Below, in pieces: positions 8,800 through 16,861 of a stretch of DNA of 64,000 nucleotides (its first letter is position 1; each line of letters starts with the position of its first letter). This DNA is from Pectobacterium peruviense (GTDB lineage: Bacteria; Pseudomonadota; Gammaproteobacteria; Enterobacterales; Enterobacteriaceae): assembly GCF_002847345.1 (NCBI RefSeq), contig NZ_LXFV01000005.1:1-64000 (forward strand), in the 5' to 3' direction. A program made the position numbers and the translations under genes. A model generated the notes under the pieces. The model had not been told where the DNA came from, searched no databases, and was given only the letters and a program-made list of their open reading frames with translations.

Positions 8800-10163
8800 T
8801 AGTATTTCTCTCCATAGCCTAAATTCCATTCTCTAAAACGCGTATATTGCGCATCAAAGGCAAGTTTTACCGTACCCACAGGCCCCTGACGTTGTTTACC
8901 AATGATGATTTCTGCCAACCCTTTATCCGGAGTATTCGAGTCATAAACTTCTTCACGGTGGATAAACATGATCATGTCCGCATCCTGTTCCAGAGAACCA
9001 CCATCTCTAAGATCAGAGAGTGTTGGTCGCTTATCGGCCCGAGTTTGTGACGCACGATTTAGCTGAGATAACGCAAGCAAAGGAACATTAAAATGCTTGG
9101 CAATGGCCTTTAGAGAACGAGAGATTACCGATATTTCCTGAGTGCGGTTTTCAGAACCTGGAGAGCTCATTAGCTGTAAGTAATCAACCATGACTAAACA
9201 AGGTTGACCGTATTTACGAATAAAACGGCGTAGACGAGAACGTAATAAAGATGGGGTTAAATCACTGTTATCATCAATTACCAGACGATCGCCCCAGGAT
9301 TTCATGACGCCCAATGCATCTGATATTCGCGCCCAATCTTCATCATTCAATTGGCCGCTGCGCATGGCCTGGACACTCACATGTGCAATAGATGCGGCCA
9401 TACGCATGAGTAACTGGTCTGCTGGCATCTCCAGACTAAATATGAATACGGGTTTATCAGATACACGCCCAAACGCATTTTCAGCGAAATTTAGCCCTAA
9501 CGATGTTTTACCCATGGAAGGACGCGCAGCAAGAATAATCAGGTCCGCTTCCTGAAGACCGCACGTTTCTTTATCCAGTTCGATATATCCCGTAGGCGTT
9601 CCCGTTATTCCGTCGGGTACGGCATAGTTGCGTTCTAGCCGATTGACAACCAGCGTCAATCCCTGTTGGAGTGGTATTTCACTTTTGGCTTCGCGCTGTT
9701 CCGATATGTCGAAAAGTGTCTGTTCAGCCTGTTCCGCGATATCTGAAATTTTTATTCGTCCATGTGCCGTGGACATGGCATCAGCGCTGATTTTTTTACC
9801 CAACGAGATCAACTGGCGAGCCTGGCTCCGGTCTCTAACAATCTCTGCATAAGCATTCGTATTCGCAGCACTAGGGGTGTTTTTTGCCAGTTCTGCGAGG
9901 TACGCAAATCCCCCTATAGACTCCAGCGGACTATTAGGGGCTTTCTCCATCGATTCCGAAAGGGTAATAAGATCGATCGGCTGGCCACTGTTGACCAGTC
10001 GTTGCATAGCCTGAAATATCTGCTGATGTGCTCGGTTATAAAAATCGCTGGCAGCAATCCTCTCAACCACATCATCCCAGCGATTATTTTCAAGCATTAG
10101 CGAACCGAGGACTGATTGCTCTGCCTCCAAAGAAGAAGGAAGAAATTGCATCTGGTTAGCCAT
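8799..10163 (-). CDS. dnaB: Replicative DNA helicase, DnaB type, ICE-encoded
   Basis: A 454-residue hexameric helicase with the usual N-terminal primase-binding domain (SLEAEQSVLGSLM near residue 11). The RecA-like core has Walker A ARPSMGKTS near residue 205, Walker B-type VDYLQLM, and the QLNRASQTRADKRPTLSDLR segment. Length is that of a normal DnaB. Carrying its own helicase beside an initiator-like gene supports autonomous replication of the excised element. The ATG at 10163 has AAGGAGG six bases upstream and overlaps the preceding gene by eight bases. Confidence 0.95.
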   Translation of the reverse strand: MANQMQFLPSSLEAEQSVLGSLMLENNRWDDVVERIAASDFYNRAHQQIFQAMQRLVNSGQPIDLITLSESMEKAPNSPLESIGGFAYLAELAKNTPSAANTNAYAEIVRDRSQARQLISLGKKISADAMSTAHGRIKISDIAEQAEQTLFDISEQREAKSEIPLQQGLTLVVNRLERNYAVPDGITGTPTGYIELDKETCGLQEADLIILAARPSMGKTSLGLNFAENAFGRVSDKPVFIFSLEMPADQLLMRMAASIAHVSVQAMRSGQLNDEDWARISDALGVMKSWGDRLVIDDNSDLTPSLLRSRLRRFIRKYGQPCLVMVDYLQLMSSPGSENRTQEISVISRSLKAIAKHFNVPLLALSQLNRASQTRADKRPTLSDLRDGGSLEQDADMIMFIHREEVYDSNTPDKGLAEIIIGKQRQGPVGTVKLAFDAQYTRFREWNLGYGEKY

Positions 10164-10560
10164 GCGCAGCCTCCTTCATTTCGCCACGGCCAATCTGACT
10201 AATGCTCATGAATGCTTTCACTAGACGTTCATGAGTACGAGGAGAAACTAGCATCAGAGGCCAGCCCTCCTGATTTATATAAACAGGTTGTTGCTTCTCG
10301 CTACTCCACCCAGCCTCAAACAATTTTTCATCACCACTGACTGGTGAGTTATCCATTGAATTCAGGCGCAATTCTTTCTCGGAATAGACGTTATAAACAA
10401 TGACTGAGGACTCAGGAACGCACCACATATTCGCCAGGAGCGCCCGTAAGCGTTCCCCCGCATCCTCAGTGTGAAATGTTTCAAAAAAAACAGTCTGTTC
10501 ATCAACGTCTTTATAGCGCCAATGATTGCAGGAGCAGAATGCCCGATAGAGAGTCCTCAC
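10156..10560 (-). CDS. Unknown ICE protein between parA and dnaB
   Basis: A 134-residue protein not recognised beyond its conserved location between parA and dnaB in SPI-7-like islands. It starts at a GTG that overlaps the parA stop (GTGA) and ends inside the dnaB start region, so all three are translationally coupled. It has no transmembrane segment or signal peptide. Four Cys and several Trp residues lie in the first half, without a clear zinc pattern. Confidence 0.7.
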   Translation of the reverse strand: MRTLYRAFCSCNHWRYKDVDEQTVFFETFHTEDAGERLRALLANMWCVPESSVIVYNVYSEKELRLNSMDNSPVSGDEKLFEAGWSSEKQQPVYINQEGWPLMLVSPRTHERLVKAFMSISQIGRGEMKEAAHG

Positions 10561-11441
10561 TGTCCCCCCTCCATTGCACCAGTTTGGTTCCGTAACACGG
10601 AATCAAACTGCTCTTTCCAATGTGGGAAGAGCTCGCAAGCGAGCCTATGCATGGTCACTGCCGCCGCTGGGCTTTTGCGATCAGTTACATATTCAAGACG
10701 GTGGACTGGTTGGCCAAAGGCGTGGCCGCGCTTATAGACTTCGAGTTGGTCAATTTTTGTTTCAAGTATGGAGATGTTTATGCTTTCGGATTGAAGGTAT
10801 TTCTTCTCAGAAACGATATTACCCAATTCTTCCAAGGTCTTACGATCTAATGATGTGTTCTCAACACAGTTGGCTAGAATTTTGATATCAGGGATCTGAA
10901 TTCCGTATGCCTGCAACGCAAGTAAGCGGGACATTAGACGCACCGTTCCGCGCATGAATTCCCGAACATCTGGAAGTATCGGCTTAATCACGCCAACGAC
11001 ATTTTCTGTGGCAGCCAGAACCACAAGCTCAACCATCACGCCAGCAGCTCCTTTCGAGTCGATCATGATGACGTCATAACTCTGAAAACTTTGATGCTGA
11101 AGGATGTTCTTGAGGCGCATGCGTCCATCAGGGGCGTGAAGCATAGCTGTGGGGAGGCGATCATCAGGATCATTGGAAATGATGAGATCGAGGTTGGGTA
11201 TGGCTGTTCGAGAAATAATGCTGTCTGGCTGGTTCAGATCGGTTGTCTGCATTAACAGCTCAAACAATCCAAATGGAGCCTCATGCTCCAGCGCATAAAT
11301 GCTACTGGCCGTAGGCTGCGAATAGTCACCATCAATCAACAAGGTTCTCAAGCCTGAGTCGGCAAAAAAACCTGCTAAGTTAGCTGCTTGTGTAGATTTT
11401 CCTTCGCCACCTTTAGTGGAAATTACGGGTAGAATTTTCAT
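10557..11441 (-). CDS. parA: ParA/Soj-family partition ATPase of the ICE
   Basis: About 294 residues. The deviant Walker A ISTKGGEGKST lies at the N-terminus, with LLIDGDYSQP and VIMIDSKGA as the nucleotide-binding acidic motifs, typical of ParA/MinD ATPases. In this ICE family the parA (soj) gene lies next to attR and is needed for maintenance of the excised circle. I prefer ATG 11441; a GTG at 11450 adds three residues. A perfect palindrome overlaps the region just upstream of the start (11444-11465), suggesting autoregulation. The attR core begins 40 bases upstream of the start. Confidence 0.9.
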   Translation of the reverse strand: MKILPVISTKGGEGKSTQAANLAGFFADSGLRTLLIDGDYSQPTASSIYALEHEAPFGLFELLMQTTDLNQPDSIISRTAIPNLDLIISNDPDDRLPTAMLHAPDGRMRLKNILQHQSFQSYDVIMIDSKGAAGVMVELVVLAATENVVGVIKPILPDVREFMRGTVRLMSRLLALQAYGIQIPDIKILANCVENTSLDRKTLEELGNIVSEKKYLQSESINISILETKIDQLEVYKRGHAFGQPVHRLEYVTDRKSPAAAVTMHRLACELFPHWKEQFDSVLRNQTGAMEGGQ

Positions 11442-11443
11442 TT

Positions 11444-11465
11444 TGCACACTCGGTAGAGTGTGCA
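11444..11465. promoter_or_regulatory. Operator-like palindrome between parA and attR
   Basis: Arms TGCACACTC (11444-11452) and GAGTGTGCA (11457-11465) are perfect inverted repeats around GGTA. The left edge is 2 bases from the parA ATG, and the tRNA-Phe core starts 17 bases away on the other side. The position fits a parA operator or a recombination-directionality/ParB site. Which protein binds it is unknown. Confidence 0.65.
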
Positions 11466-11481
11466 GATATCTCAACACGGT

Positions 11482-11528
11482 GATTGAAAATCCTCGTGTC
11501 CTTGGTTCGATTCCGAGTCCGGGCACCA
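11482..11528 (+). repeat. attR: 3' half of tRNA-Phe (partial, not a functional tRNA)
   Basis: From GATTGAAAATCC to CCGGGCACCA this copies the anticodon loop (GAA), TΨC arm and acceptor end of enterobacterial tRNA-Phe, with one change in the anticodon stem (CCTC instead of CCCC). The sequence upstream does not form the 5' half, so this is the direct repeat left by integration. The intact tRNA should be at the far-left end of the element. The original tRNA terminator follows directly. Confidence 0.93.
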
Positions 11529-11539
11529 CTAATTTAAAG

Positions 11540-11567
11540 AAACCAGCCTAACGGCTGGTTTTTTGCT
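11540..11567 (+). terminator. Terminator of the original tRNA-Phe locus
   Basis: AACCAGCC and GGCTGGTT form a perfect 8-base stem with a TAAC loop followed by six T. It sits 12 bases past the CCA end of the tRNA fragment. It shows that the sequence to the right is the ancestral chromosome downstream of tRNA-Phe. Confidence 0.85.
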
Positions 11568-11597
11568 TTTGGGGATTGGGTTCTGAACTGGGTTCGG

Positions 11598-11807
11598 CTA
11601 TGTGTTATAGCGTGACGGCCATACTTGTTCAGGTGATGAACCTAACGCTTCCGCAATCAGCCGTTCCCCTTTGGGCCAGTGCCTTTTCAGCGCATTTGCC
11701 AACGTGGAAGAAGCCAGCCCAGCGTTACGTGAAACCGCCGCCAGCGATGTTCCCCGCTTTTTCAGCGCAGCAATAATATCGGCAGGATGCCAATCTTGCT
11801 CATTCAT
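11598..11807 (-). CDS. Ner/Nlp (SfsB)-family DNA-binding regulator
   Basis: A 69-residue helix-turn-helix protein (WHPADIIAALKKRGTSLAAV, then LASSTLANALKRHWPKGE and a C-terminal Trp-Pro-Ser-Arg-Tyr) clearly of the Mu Ner / Nlp type. Members repress phage early genes or act as accessory regulators. The ATG overlaps the stop of the upstream small gene (TGATG-type overlap near 11804-11807), so the two form an operon. It lies immediately beyond attR, which could mean an older phage-like remnant or a native regulator. Confidence 0.8.
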   Translation of the reverse strand: MNEQDWHPADIIAALKKRGTSLAAVSRNAGLASSTLANALKRHWPKGERLIAEALGSSPEQVWPSRYNT

Positions 11808-12025
11808 TCGGTCACCTCATCAATAAATTTCACCCCGTCCGCGGTGCGTATCCAGCGCGGTGCTTTCAGCCCTGCGGCAAAATAGCGAACCAGTTCCCCT
11901 AACAGCACGGTCAGCGTCCGCGCCATATTTTGCGGTAACACGTAGCCTACAATCAGTTGAGCTGAGGGTACCCGTTTCCATTCAAGGTTTATATTTTTCA
12001 CAATATGTCGATTGATAATCGACAA
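11804..12025 (-). CDS. Small protein of unknown function, coupled to the Ner-like gene
   Basis: A frame of up to 73 residues, not recognised. The farthest start is a TTG at 12025, which lies within a palindrome at 12006-12024; an internal start is possible. The body (LIVGYVLPQNMARTLTVLLG) is moderately hydrophobic but is not a clear membrane segment. It overlaps the Ner-like gene and diverges from abiEi. Confidence 0.45.
   Translation of the reverse strand: MSIINRHIVKNINLEWKRVPSAQLIVGYVLPQNMARTLTVLLGELVRYFAAGLKAPRWIRTADGVKFIDEVTE
12006..12024. promoter_or_regulatory. Palindrome in the divergent region upstream of abiEi
   Basis: TGTCGATT (12006-12013) and AATCGACA (12017-12024) are perfect arms around GAT. 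It lies about 95 bases upstream of the likely abiEi start. AbiEi antitoxins of characterised systems repress their own promoter by binding inverted repeats, so this is a candidate operator. The Ner-like protein is an alternative binder. Confidence 0.5.
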
Positions 12026-12118
12026 ATCATAAAATAATCAAACTCAATCTTGTTATGCAGAACGGATAAACCTAAGATGGTTTAATAATTTTTAAAATTG
12101 TCTATTCAGAGGCGACAT

Positions 12119-12901
12119 TTGAAAAATTATCTAAACTGGCTGATGCAAAACACCCTGCCCGGTCAGGTGTTGCTACAGTCATGGCTTACCCGCAACGGCA
12201 TAGACCGTAAGCTCTCTTACGTCTATGTCAAAAACGGTTGGCTCAGGCGGATCGCTCACGGCGTTTACTGCCGGACGGGTCGTGAACCAGACTGGGTGGA
12301 TGCGATTTACTGCCTGCAAACACAGTGGGAAAAGCCTGTGCGGGTGGCAGGGCTGACCAGCCTTGCGCTACAGGGCTATTCCCATTATACCGAACTTGGT
12401 AAACCTCAAGTTTGGCTCACGCTCCCGGCTTACATAAAGCTGCCGGGATGGTTCGCCGCCTTTGAGCCATCCGCCACCTTTGTCGTGCTCTATACATCGG
12501 GCCTGTCGGTTGATGTGATGCCATTCACGACAGACCTGAGAATCGGCGATCGGCGGCTGACTGGCAGCATGCCAGAACTTGCCGCATATGAAATCGCCAG
12601 CGGTGTTCCCACACAAATATCATTTGAGCATGCTGATGCATTGTTTCAGGGTCTACACCTTCTCAGTCCGCGTAAATTACAGGCACTGCTCTATGCCAGC
12701 CATTCGGTAAAAACCAACAGGGTGATGCTCTACCTTGCCCAGCGCAATGGACATCCTTATTTTCAGTATCTCGATAAAAGTGGTATAGAAACAGGCGCTG
12801 GAAAGCGGCAAATTGTCCCCGGCGGCTGGCTGGAACCGGATTACCAGATCACTGTTCCCAGGGAGTTTAAATCGGAAGGAGTCGAAGATGGATCAGCGTG
12901 A
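12119..12901 (+). CDS. abiEi: AbiEi-type antitoxin of a type IV toxin-antitoxin pair
   Basis: About 260 residues. An N-terminal winged-helix part (LPGQVLLQSWLTRNGIDRKL ... GWLRRIAHGVYCR) is followed by a larger C-terminal domain with the VAGLTSLALQGYSHY segment typical of AbiEi proteins. Antitoxins of this family repress their operon and counter the toxin without direct contact. Start choice is uncertain: TTG at 12119 has CAGAGG six bases upstream, TTG 12098 and ATG 12143 are alternatives. It overlaps the next gene by 14 bases, as expected for AbiE pairs. Such systems give abortive phage resistance. Confidence 0.8.
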   Translation: MKNYLNWLMQNTLPGQVLLQSWLTRNGIDRKLSYVYVKNGWLRRIAHGVYCRTGREPDWVDAIYCLQTQWEKPVRVAGLTSLALQGYSHYTELGKPQVWLTLPAYIKLPGWFAAFEPSATFVVLYTSGLSVDVMPFTTDLRIGDRRLTGSMPELAAYEIASGVPTQISFEHADALFQGLHLLSPRKLQALLYASHSVKTNRVMLYLAQRNGHPYFQYLDKSGIETGAGKRQIVPGGWLEPDYQITVPREFKSEGVEDGSA

Positions 12902-13817
12902 TATTTATGCCCGACAGGTCAAGTTGTTAATGACCGCCCTGCCGTATGTGGCGAAAGAACCTTGTTTCGCGCTGAAAGGCGGCACAGCAATTAATTTATT
13001 TGTGCAGGATTTTCCTCGTCTATCGGTAGATATCGATCTGGTTTATCAAACCTTCATAGATCGTGATACCGATCTAATCGCTATTGACGATGCATTGATG
13101 CGTATTACGGAATCGCTGAACGGCAGGCAGGGGATCACAGCGATCCGGCAGGAGAATAAAGCCGATGAAAAACGCATCATCGTTAACACCGTTGATGCGC
13201 AGATAAAGATTGAAGTCAGCCCGGTTTGGCGTGGATTGCTGTTACCTCCAGCAGAAATGCCGGTATGCGAGCAGGCGGAAATGGAATTCGGCTTTACCAC
13301 CATGAATCTCGTCTCTCTGGCAGATCTTTACGGCGGTAAAATCTGCGCTGCGCTTGACCGCCAGCATCCGCGCGATCTGTTTGATGTACTTAATATGCTG
13401 GAAAAACCGTGCCTGACGCGTGAGATTTTTGATGGTTTTCTTTGCTATCTGGCAGGACATCCTCGCCCTATTGCCGAACTGCTGTCACCGAATTGGGACA
13501 CATCGCGGATCGCCACACTATACGCACAGGAATTTTCAGGCATGACGCACCAGGAAACATCACTGGAATCGCTGTTATCAGTAGCGACTCTACTGCCGCA
13601 GGCGTTGAAATCTCATTTTACCGCTCAGGACCGGCAATTCTTACTCAGCTATAAGCAAAACAACCCTGACTGGTCGCTGTATCGCTATCCTGATATTCAA
13701 CATCTTCCCGCCATTCGCTGGAAACAGCGTAATTTATCGGCTTTACATGCTAAAAATCCGGCCAAATTTAGCGCGGCAGTAGGTAAGCTTGAGAAGGTTC
13801 TGGAACAACATTTTTAG
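12888..13817 (+). CDS. abiEii: AbiEii-type nucleotidyltransferase toxin
   Basis: 309 residues. The DNA polymerase beta-like nucleotidyltransferase signature is clear: FALKGGTAINLF near residue 27, then LSVDIDLVY near residue 45 with the metal-binding Asp pair, and a later conserved DLYGGKICAALDR HPRDLFDV segment. AbiEii/MenT-type toxins transfer nucleotides to RNA targets such as tRNA; the target of this one is unknown. The ATG at 12888 has GGAAGGAG eight bases upstream and lies inside the antitoxin gene end. All key residues appear present, so the toxin is probably active. Confidence 0.88.
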   Translation: MDQRDIYARQVKLLMTALPYVAKEPCFALKGGTAINLFVQDFPRLSVDIDLVYQTFIDRDTDLIAIDDALMRITESLNGRQGITAIRQENKADEKRIIVNTVDAQIKIEVSPVWRGLLLPPAEMPVCEQAEMEFGFTTMNLVSLADLYGGKICAALDRQHPRDLFDVLNMLEKPCLTREIFDGFLCYLAGHPRPIAELLSPNWDTSRIATLYAQEFSGMTHQETSLESLLSVATLLPQALKSHFTAQDRQFLLSYKQNNPDWSLYRYPDIQHLPAIRWKQRNLSALHAKNPAKFSAAVGKLEKVLEQHF

Positions 13818-13993
13818 CCCGGACTCAGAAGCTTAAAGAGATTGAATTGAGCCACGCTGTTTAGTTATCTCAACTGACGCCTAGAAACATCTCAAAAAAC
13901 AATAAAAAATATCAGTTAAATCAATATATTTATCACAATGATTTCGATGCATTATCTCGAAACACCCGTTCCAAAATGTGGGTTTTTAGCCCT

Positions 13994-14022
13994 GTTATGT
14001 GTGGAACTACTCCACACATAAC
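13994..14022. terminator. Perfect 12-base inverted repeat after abiEii
   Basis: GTTATGTGTGGA and TCCACACATAAC flank a 5-base loop. There is no T-run, but its place between convergent abiEii and the LysR gene fits a bidirectional terminator or RNA 3' end. The rest of 13818-14111 is AT-rich without a gene. Confidence 0.5.
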
Positions 14023-14111
14023 GACACTACAGGCCACTTACTCAAAAAACCAGCCTAGCTACTGAGCCTACATTTAACTGTATTCACGCAGAAAATCGCT
14101 GCGTCCTCGTC

Positions 14112-15014
14112 TTAAATCTCAGCTTCTAAAAACGCAATAAATGCCCTTACCTTTGAATTCAGTGCCGAACGTTCATTGACACAGGCATAAATATTCATCG
14201 GTAAAGACTCTACGTGGTTACCGTTACTGCGGTCTGAGCAGAACAAAGGCGTGAGTTGACAACTGTCTATCAACGGCTGGGCAACAAAGCTTGCCAGACG
14301 GGTAACTCCGCCTCCGTTTGCTGCTATTTTTGCAATAATATCAATATCATCACTGATAAATTTAGGGTTGAGCTTCACGTTAACAGGTTGTCCATTAACC
14401 ATAAATGTCCAGGGAAGAAAACGTCCGTCTGTAGGATAGCGGAAAACCAGGCAGGCGTGCTGGCTGAGTTCTTCGGGAGTCTGAGGGGTGCCCGCACGAT
14501 CCAGATAAGCCTGGGCCGCGCAGAAGATAAATGGCAGCGATGCGATTTTTCTGGCAATCAACTGATCGTTCAGCTGTGCCTCGATGCGAATGCTGACGTC
14601 AACGCCTTCCGACCGATGGTTGACGTTACGATCGGTACTAATCAGTTCGATATCAATATCGGGGAAAGATTCTTTGAAAGCAGGCATCAGTGGAGCGATA
14701 ACGTACCGACCAAACGCGGCAGTCGTCGCGATGCAAAGCGGACCTTGCAGTTTGGTTTCACTCGCAGCAGCCTGCGAAGCCAGCTCGATATCATGTGGAA
14801 TATGACGTACTTTCTCGAAATAACGTTTACCGTTTTCGGTTAATGTCATGCTACGAGTGGTGCGCGATATCAGACGCACGCCCACATGTGTCTCAAGCCG
14901 TGAAAGGCTCTGGCTTACCGCCGCCGGACTCATACCTTTAGCTCGTGCCGCCGCGGCGATACTGCCGTTCTCCACCACGCGGATAAAATTGCTAATCAGC
15001 CCTAACACATCCAT
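14112..15014 (-). CDS. LysR-family transcriptional regulator
   Basis: 300 residues. The N-terminal winged helix-turn-helix (FIRVVENGSIAAAARAKGMS, AAVSQSLSRLETHVGVRL) is followed by a periplasmic-binding-protein-like effector domain. It resembles the large group of LysR regulators of the DsdC/AaeR-like type with unknown ligands. It is divergent from a DUF2798 membrane protein gene with a 128-base shared promoter region, so it probably controls that gene and itself. The effector is unknown. Confidence 0.85.
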   Translation of the reverse strand: MDVLGLISNFIRVVENGSIAAAARAKGMSPAAVSQSLSRLETHVGVRLISRTTRSMTLTENGKRYFEKVRHIPHDIELASQAAASETKLQGPLCIATTAAFGRYVIAPLMPAFKESFPDIDIELISTDRNVNHRSEGVDVSIRIEAQLNDQLIARKIASLPFIFCAAQAYLDRAGTPQTPEELSQHACLVFRYPTDGRFLPWTFMVNGQPVNVKLNPKFISDDIDIIAKIAANGGGVTRLASFVAQPLIDSCQLTPLFCSDRSNGNHVESLPMNIYACVNERSALNSKVRAFIAFLEAEI

Positions 15015-15142
15015 ATTATCCCCAACGCTTGATTCGTTACTTTTATTTAATAATGATTAAAGCATAGCTGCTCTACTACCATCCTAGTTAGCTTGATAGG
15101 TTAGCAACCGTTTCACTAACCGTTGTTAACCAGGATAACTTG

Positions 15143-15406
15143 ATGACTAATGCTGTTGCCAAAAATACCCCGCGATTCCGCTTCCCTAAGCACACTTCAC
15201 CCTACGTATTTGCTCTTTATATGGCGACCATCATGGCATTTCTGATGTGTCTGGTCATCATTCTGGCCGAATTTGGAATGGGGCCACATTACATGGAAAA
15301 TGTGATGAATGCTTATCAGGTTGCCATGCCAGCTGCTTTTGTTTGCATACTGATTGTCCGTCCTATTGTTACCCGGTTGGTAGGACTGACCGTTCACGGT
15401 CACTGA
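15143..15406 (+). CDS. DUF2798 small membrane protein
   Basis: 87 residues with two transmembrane segments (about residues 20-42 and 58-78), matching the DUF2798 two-helix family. Function is unknown. ATG 15143 is preferred over the TTG just before it because CAGGA lies 7 bases upstream. The divergent LysR gene is the likely regulator. Confidence 0.75.
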   Translation: MTNAVAKNTPRFRFPKHTSPYVFALYMATIMAFLMCLVIILAEFGMGPHYMENVMNAYQVAMPAAFVCILIVRPIVTRLVGLTVHGH

Positions 15407-15500
15407 GTTATTCAATACGCTATTTCGTTCTCCCACAGTAAGGCTTGCGAGTCCGCTCACAGCGCCTCGCCGACTATCAGGCTGAGTCATGCACTAACAT

Positions 15501-15534
15501 AGGTCACTGCCATCATTATTGATGGCAGTGACCT
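15501..15534. repeat. Perfect 15-base inverted repeat upstream of the IS remnant
   Basis: Arms AGGTCACTGCCATCA and TGATGGCAGTGACCT enclose a TTAT loop. There is no T-run. It lies between the DUF2798 gene and the IS3 fragment and could be a terminator of the former or a leftover of the mobile element end. Confidence 0.65.
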
Positions 15535-15600
15535 GCTCCCCGTTAATTAACACACCGCGATGTTAGTAATGTCTTCATCAACAACGTGAGGACATCCCCA

Positions 15601-15846
15601 TGAAGAAGCGTTTTTCCGACGAACAGATCATTAGTATCCTCCGCGAGGCTGAAGCCATGTTGGATAAGGAGGCGCTTCAGGTGGCTCTGGGCCGAAAGTT
15701 CTGACGACAGACCAGAAGCGGGAAGCCGTGGAAGTCATGTGTGAGGTAACGGATCTGTCGCAACGTCGTGCCGAATGTCTGAATGAGCACTGGTTCAGCG
15801 ATATCGTTCACGCAAAAAAACCATTAATGACTGGGGGAAGGTCAGG
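15601..15846 (+). pseudogene. Decayed IS3-family transposase (orfA/orfB remnant)
   Basis: Translation from ATG 15601 begins KKRFSDEQIISILREAEA, the classic start of IS3-family OrfA. It then jumps straight to MLDKEALQVALGRK, the normal end of OrfA. The -1 frame continues as LTTDQKREAVEVM (OrfB start), then jumps to ECLNEHWFSDIVHA, near the OrfB end. A frameshift in an A-run follows. So two large internal deletions removed most of the element while keeping both ends in order. The first junction is at a GAAGCC-like microhomology (REAEA versus LAEA). It cannot be functional. Confidence 0.88.
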
Positions 15847-16195
15847 TGACCATGAATAGGTTTATGCATATCTTCGTCTGTAATATGGTAGCCATACATT
15901 TGCGCTGTTTCACGCTATGCTCTTTCAATAAAATTCTGGAATCGATCAATACGGTTTTATATATTCTTTCTCGTTCAGTAATTCCGTTTCGAAAAATATA
16001 CTATTTTTTCTTTAATCACAATTAAGTCTGATAGGCGATAAATTGCATCCATTATTTTATTATCGGGTGTACCCACAATGACTGTTATACCTGCCACACG
16101 ATTACGGTATCGACGTTGAACAGCCGGACATGGCTCACCCGTAAATGGCTGCCTGACCAGTATTCCTTATGCCATCAATAAAATCGCCACTCAAT
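15847..16195. other. Intergenic stretch without a gene
   Basis: About 350 bases, AT-rich in the middle, with short broken frames. A piece near 16070-16190 has more codon-like composition but no open frame of note, so it may be a further mobile-element leftover. I see no RNA gene, repeat or promoter that I can support. Confidence 0.4.
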
Positions 16196-16861
16196 TCAGA
16201 TTTTTTTGAAAGTCAGCGTTTCATTCAAAATATACGCAAGACTCTGATCTCCTAAAGAAAATTCAATCTTAGTCGGATTACTTATACTCGCCGTTGGCTT
16301 GAGAAGAAGGTTACTATTTGTATTAGGTTTTGGCAGAGAGCTTCCTTGTGTAAGGTTAGTTACCGTTAAATAGTATGAAATTTGTGAGAGATCGAAATAA
16401 TAGTAGGTATTCGGCGCACCTTGAATTACCAAGGCCGGCGATGTACCCATATATAGAGCAACACTCATCGTCAATGAATTTTGAACGGTAAAGCTGGTGT
16501 CTGTCATAATTTCTAATTTATTGTAAAGGCTGCTATTTACATAAGGGGATCCCGAAAAAAAGCCACTACTACTCTTGTATTGAATAGGAAGCCCATTCGT
16601 TCCCCCTGCGACACCAGGGTAAACCGCCGTTGGGGACTGTCCGCTGTTGAATTGAACACTGGCATCAATAGGTAGTGAGCTGCTTCCCCAACCTAGTCCA
16701 AAGGCATTTTGATCCCATTGAAATAAGTAATTCCCACCATCATTTATCGTCTTCAGTGACCAAACCAGAGAAAATCCGCTGTTATTTGAGGCATCAGACA
16801 GGAATATAGCGATATTTTGCTGCGCCCCGCTGCTATTCGTTACGTTTACAGAATAAGTCAC
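16196..16861 (-). CDS. Unknown beta-rich protein, paralogue A
   Basis: 221 residues, not confidently recognised. It shares a layout with the gene upstream: both begin with a SVxVxNxSGxxxNIAI-type segment, contain VWSLKTINDGG or VWLLQTVNDGN, a SFTV or TFTV ... MSVALYM or MSLAVYM stretch, and end in LNETLxF. Composition is rich in Ser, Asn, Thr, Tyr and Gly with few charges, typical of secreted or surface beta proteins. No signal peptide is visible, so export would need another route. A RhiA-like relationship is a vague memory I cannot verify. Confidence 0.75.
   Translation of the reverse strand: MTYSVNVTNSSGAQQNIAIFLSDASNNSGFSLVWSLKTINDGGNYLFQWDQNAFGLGWGSSSLPIDASVQFNSGQSPTAVYPGVAGGTNGLPIQYKSSSGFFSGSPYVNSSLYNKLEIMTDTSFTVQNSLTMSVALYMGTSPALVIQGAPNTYYYFDLSQISYYLTVTNLTQGSSLPKPNTNSNLLLKPTASISNPTKIEFSLGDQSLAYILNETLTFKKI

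Larger units (their letters stand above)
1..11528. mobile_element. Right end of an SPI-7/ICEclc-type integrative conjugative element
   Basis: The minus-strand series parA, dnaB-type helicase, parB, DUF2857, STY4528-type replication gene, PFL_4669-family gene, topB and DUF3577 gene is the maintenance and replication end of this ICE family. It stops at a copy of the 3' half of tRNA-Phe, the expected attR. In related elements the integrase sits beside the intact tRNA at the opposite end, which would be outside this window to the left. Cargo and conjugation genes are therefore not visible here. The genes are tightly packed, often with 1-11 base overlaps, and look intact, so this end does not appear decayed. 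Whether the whole element is mobile cannot be judged. Confidence 0.9.

Noticed and set aside
7084..11450. A parS centromere site
   Set aside because: I looked for repeated palindromes near parA/parB. Only the single palindrome at 11444 stood out, which is not enough to call parS.
11444..11528. A complete tRNA-Phe gene at the island end
   Set aside because: Only the 3' half matches. Upstream there is a palindrome containing CGGTAGAG by chance or as residue, but no acceptor 5' strand or D-stem can form.
15197..15490. 97-codon minus-strand frame across the DUF2798 gene
   Set aside because: It overlaps a credible membrane protein gene on the other strand and shows no motif.
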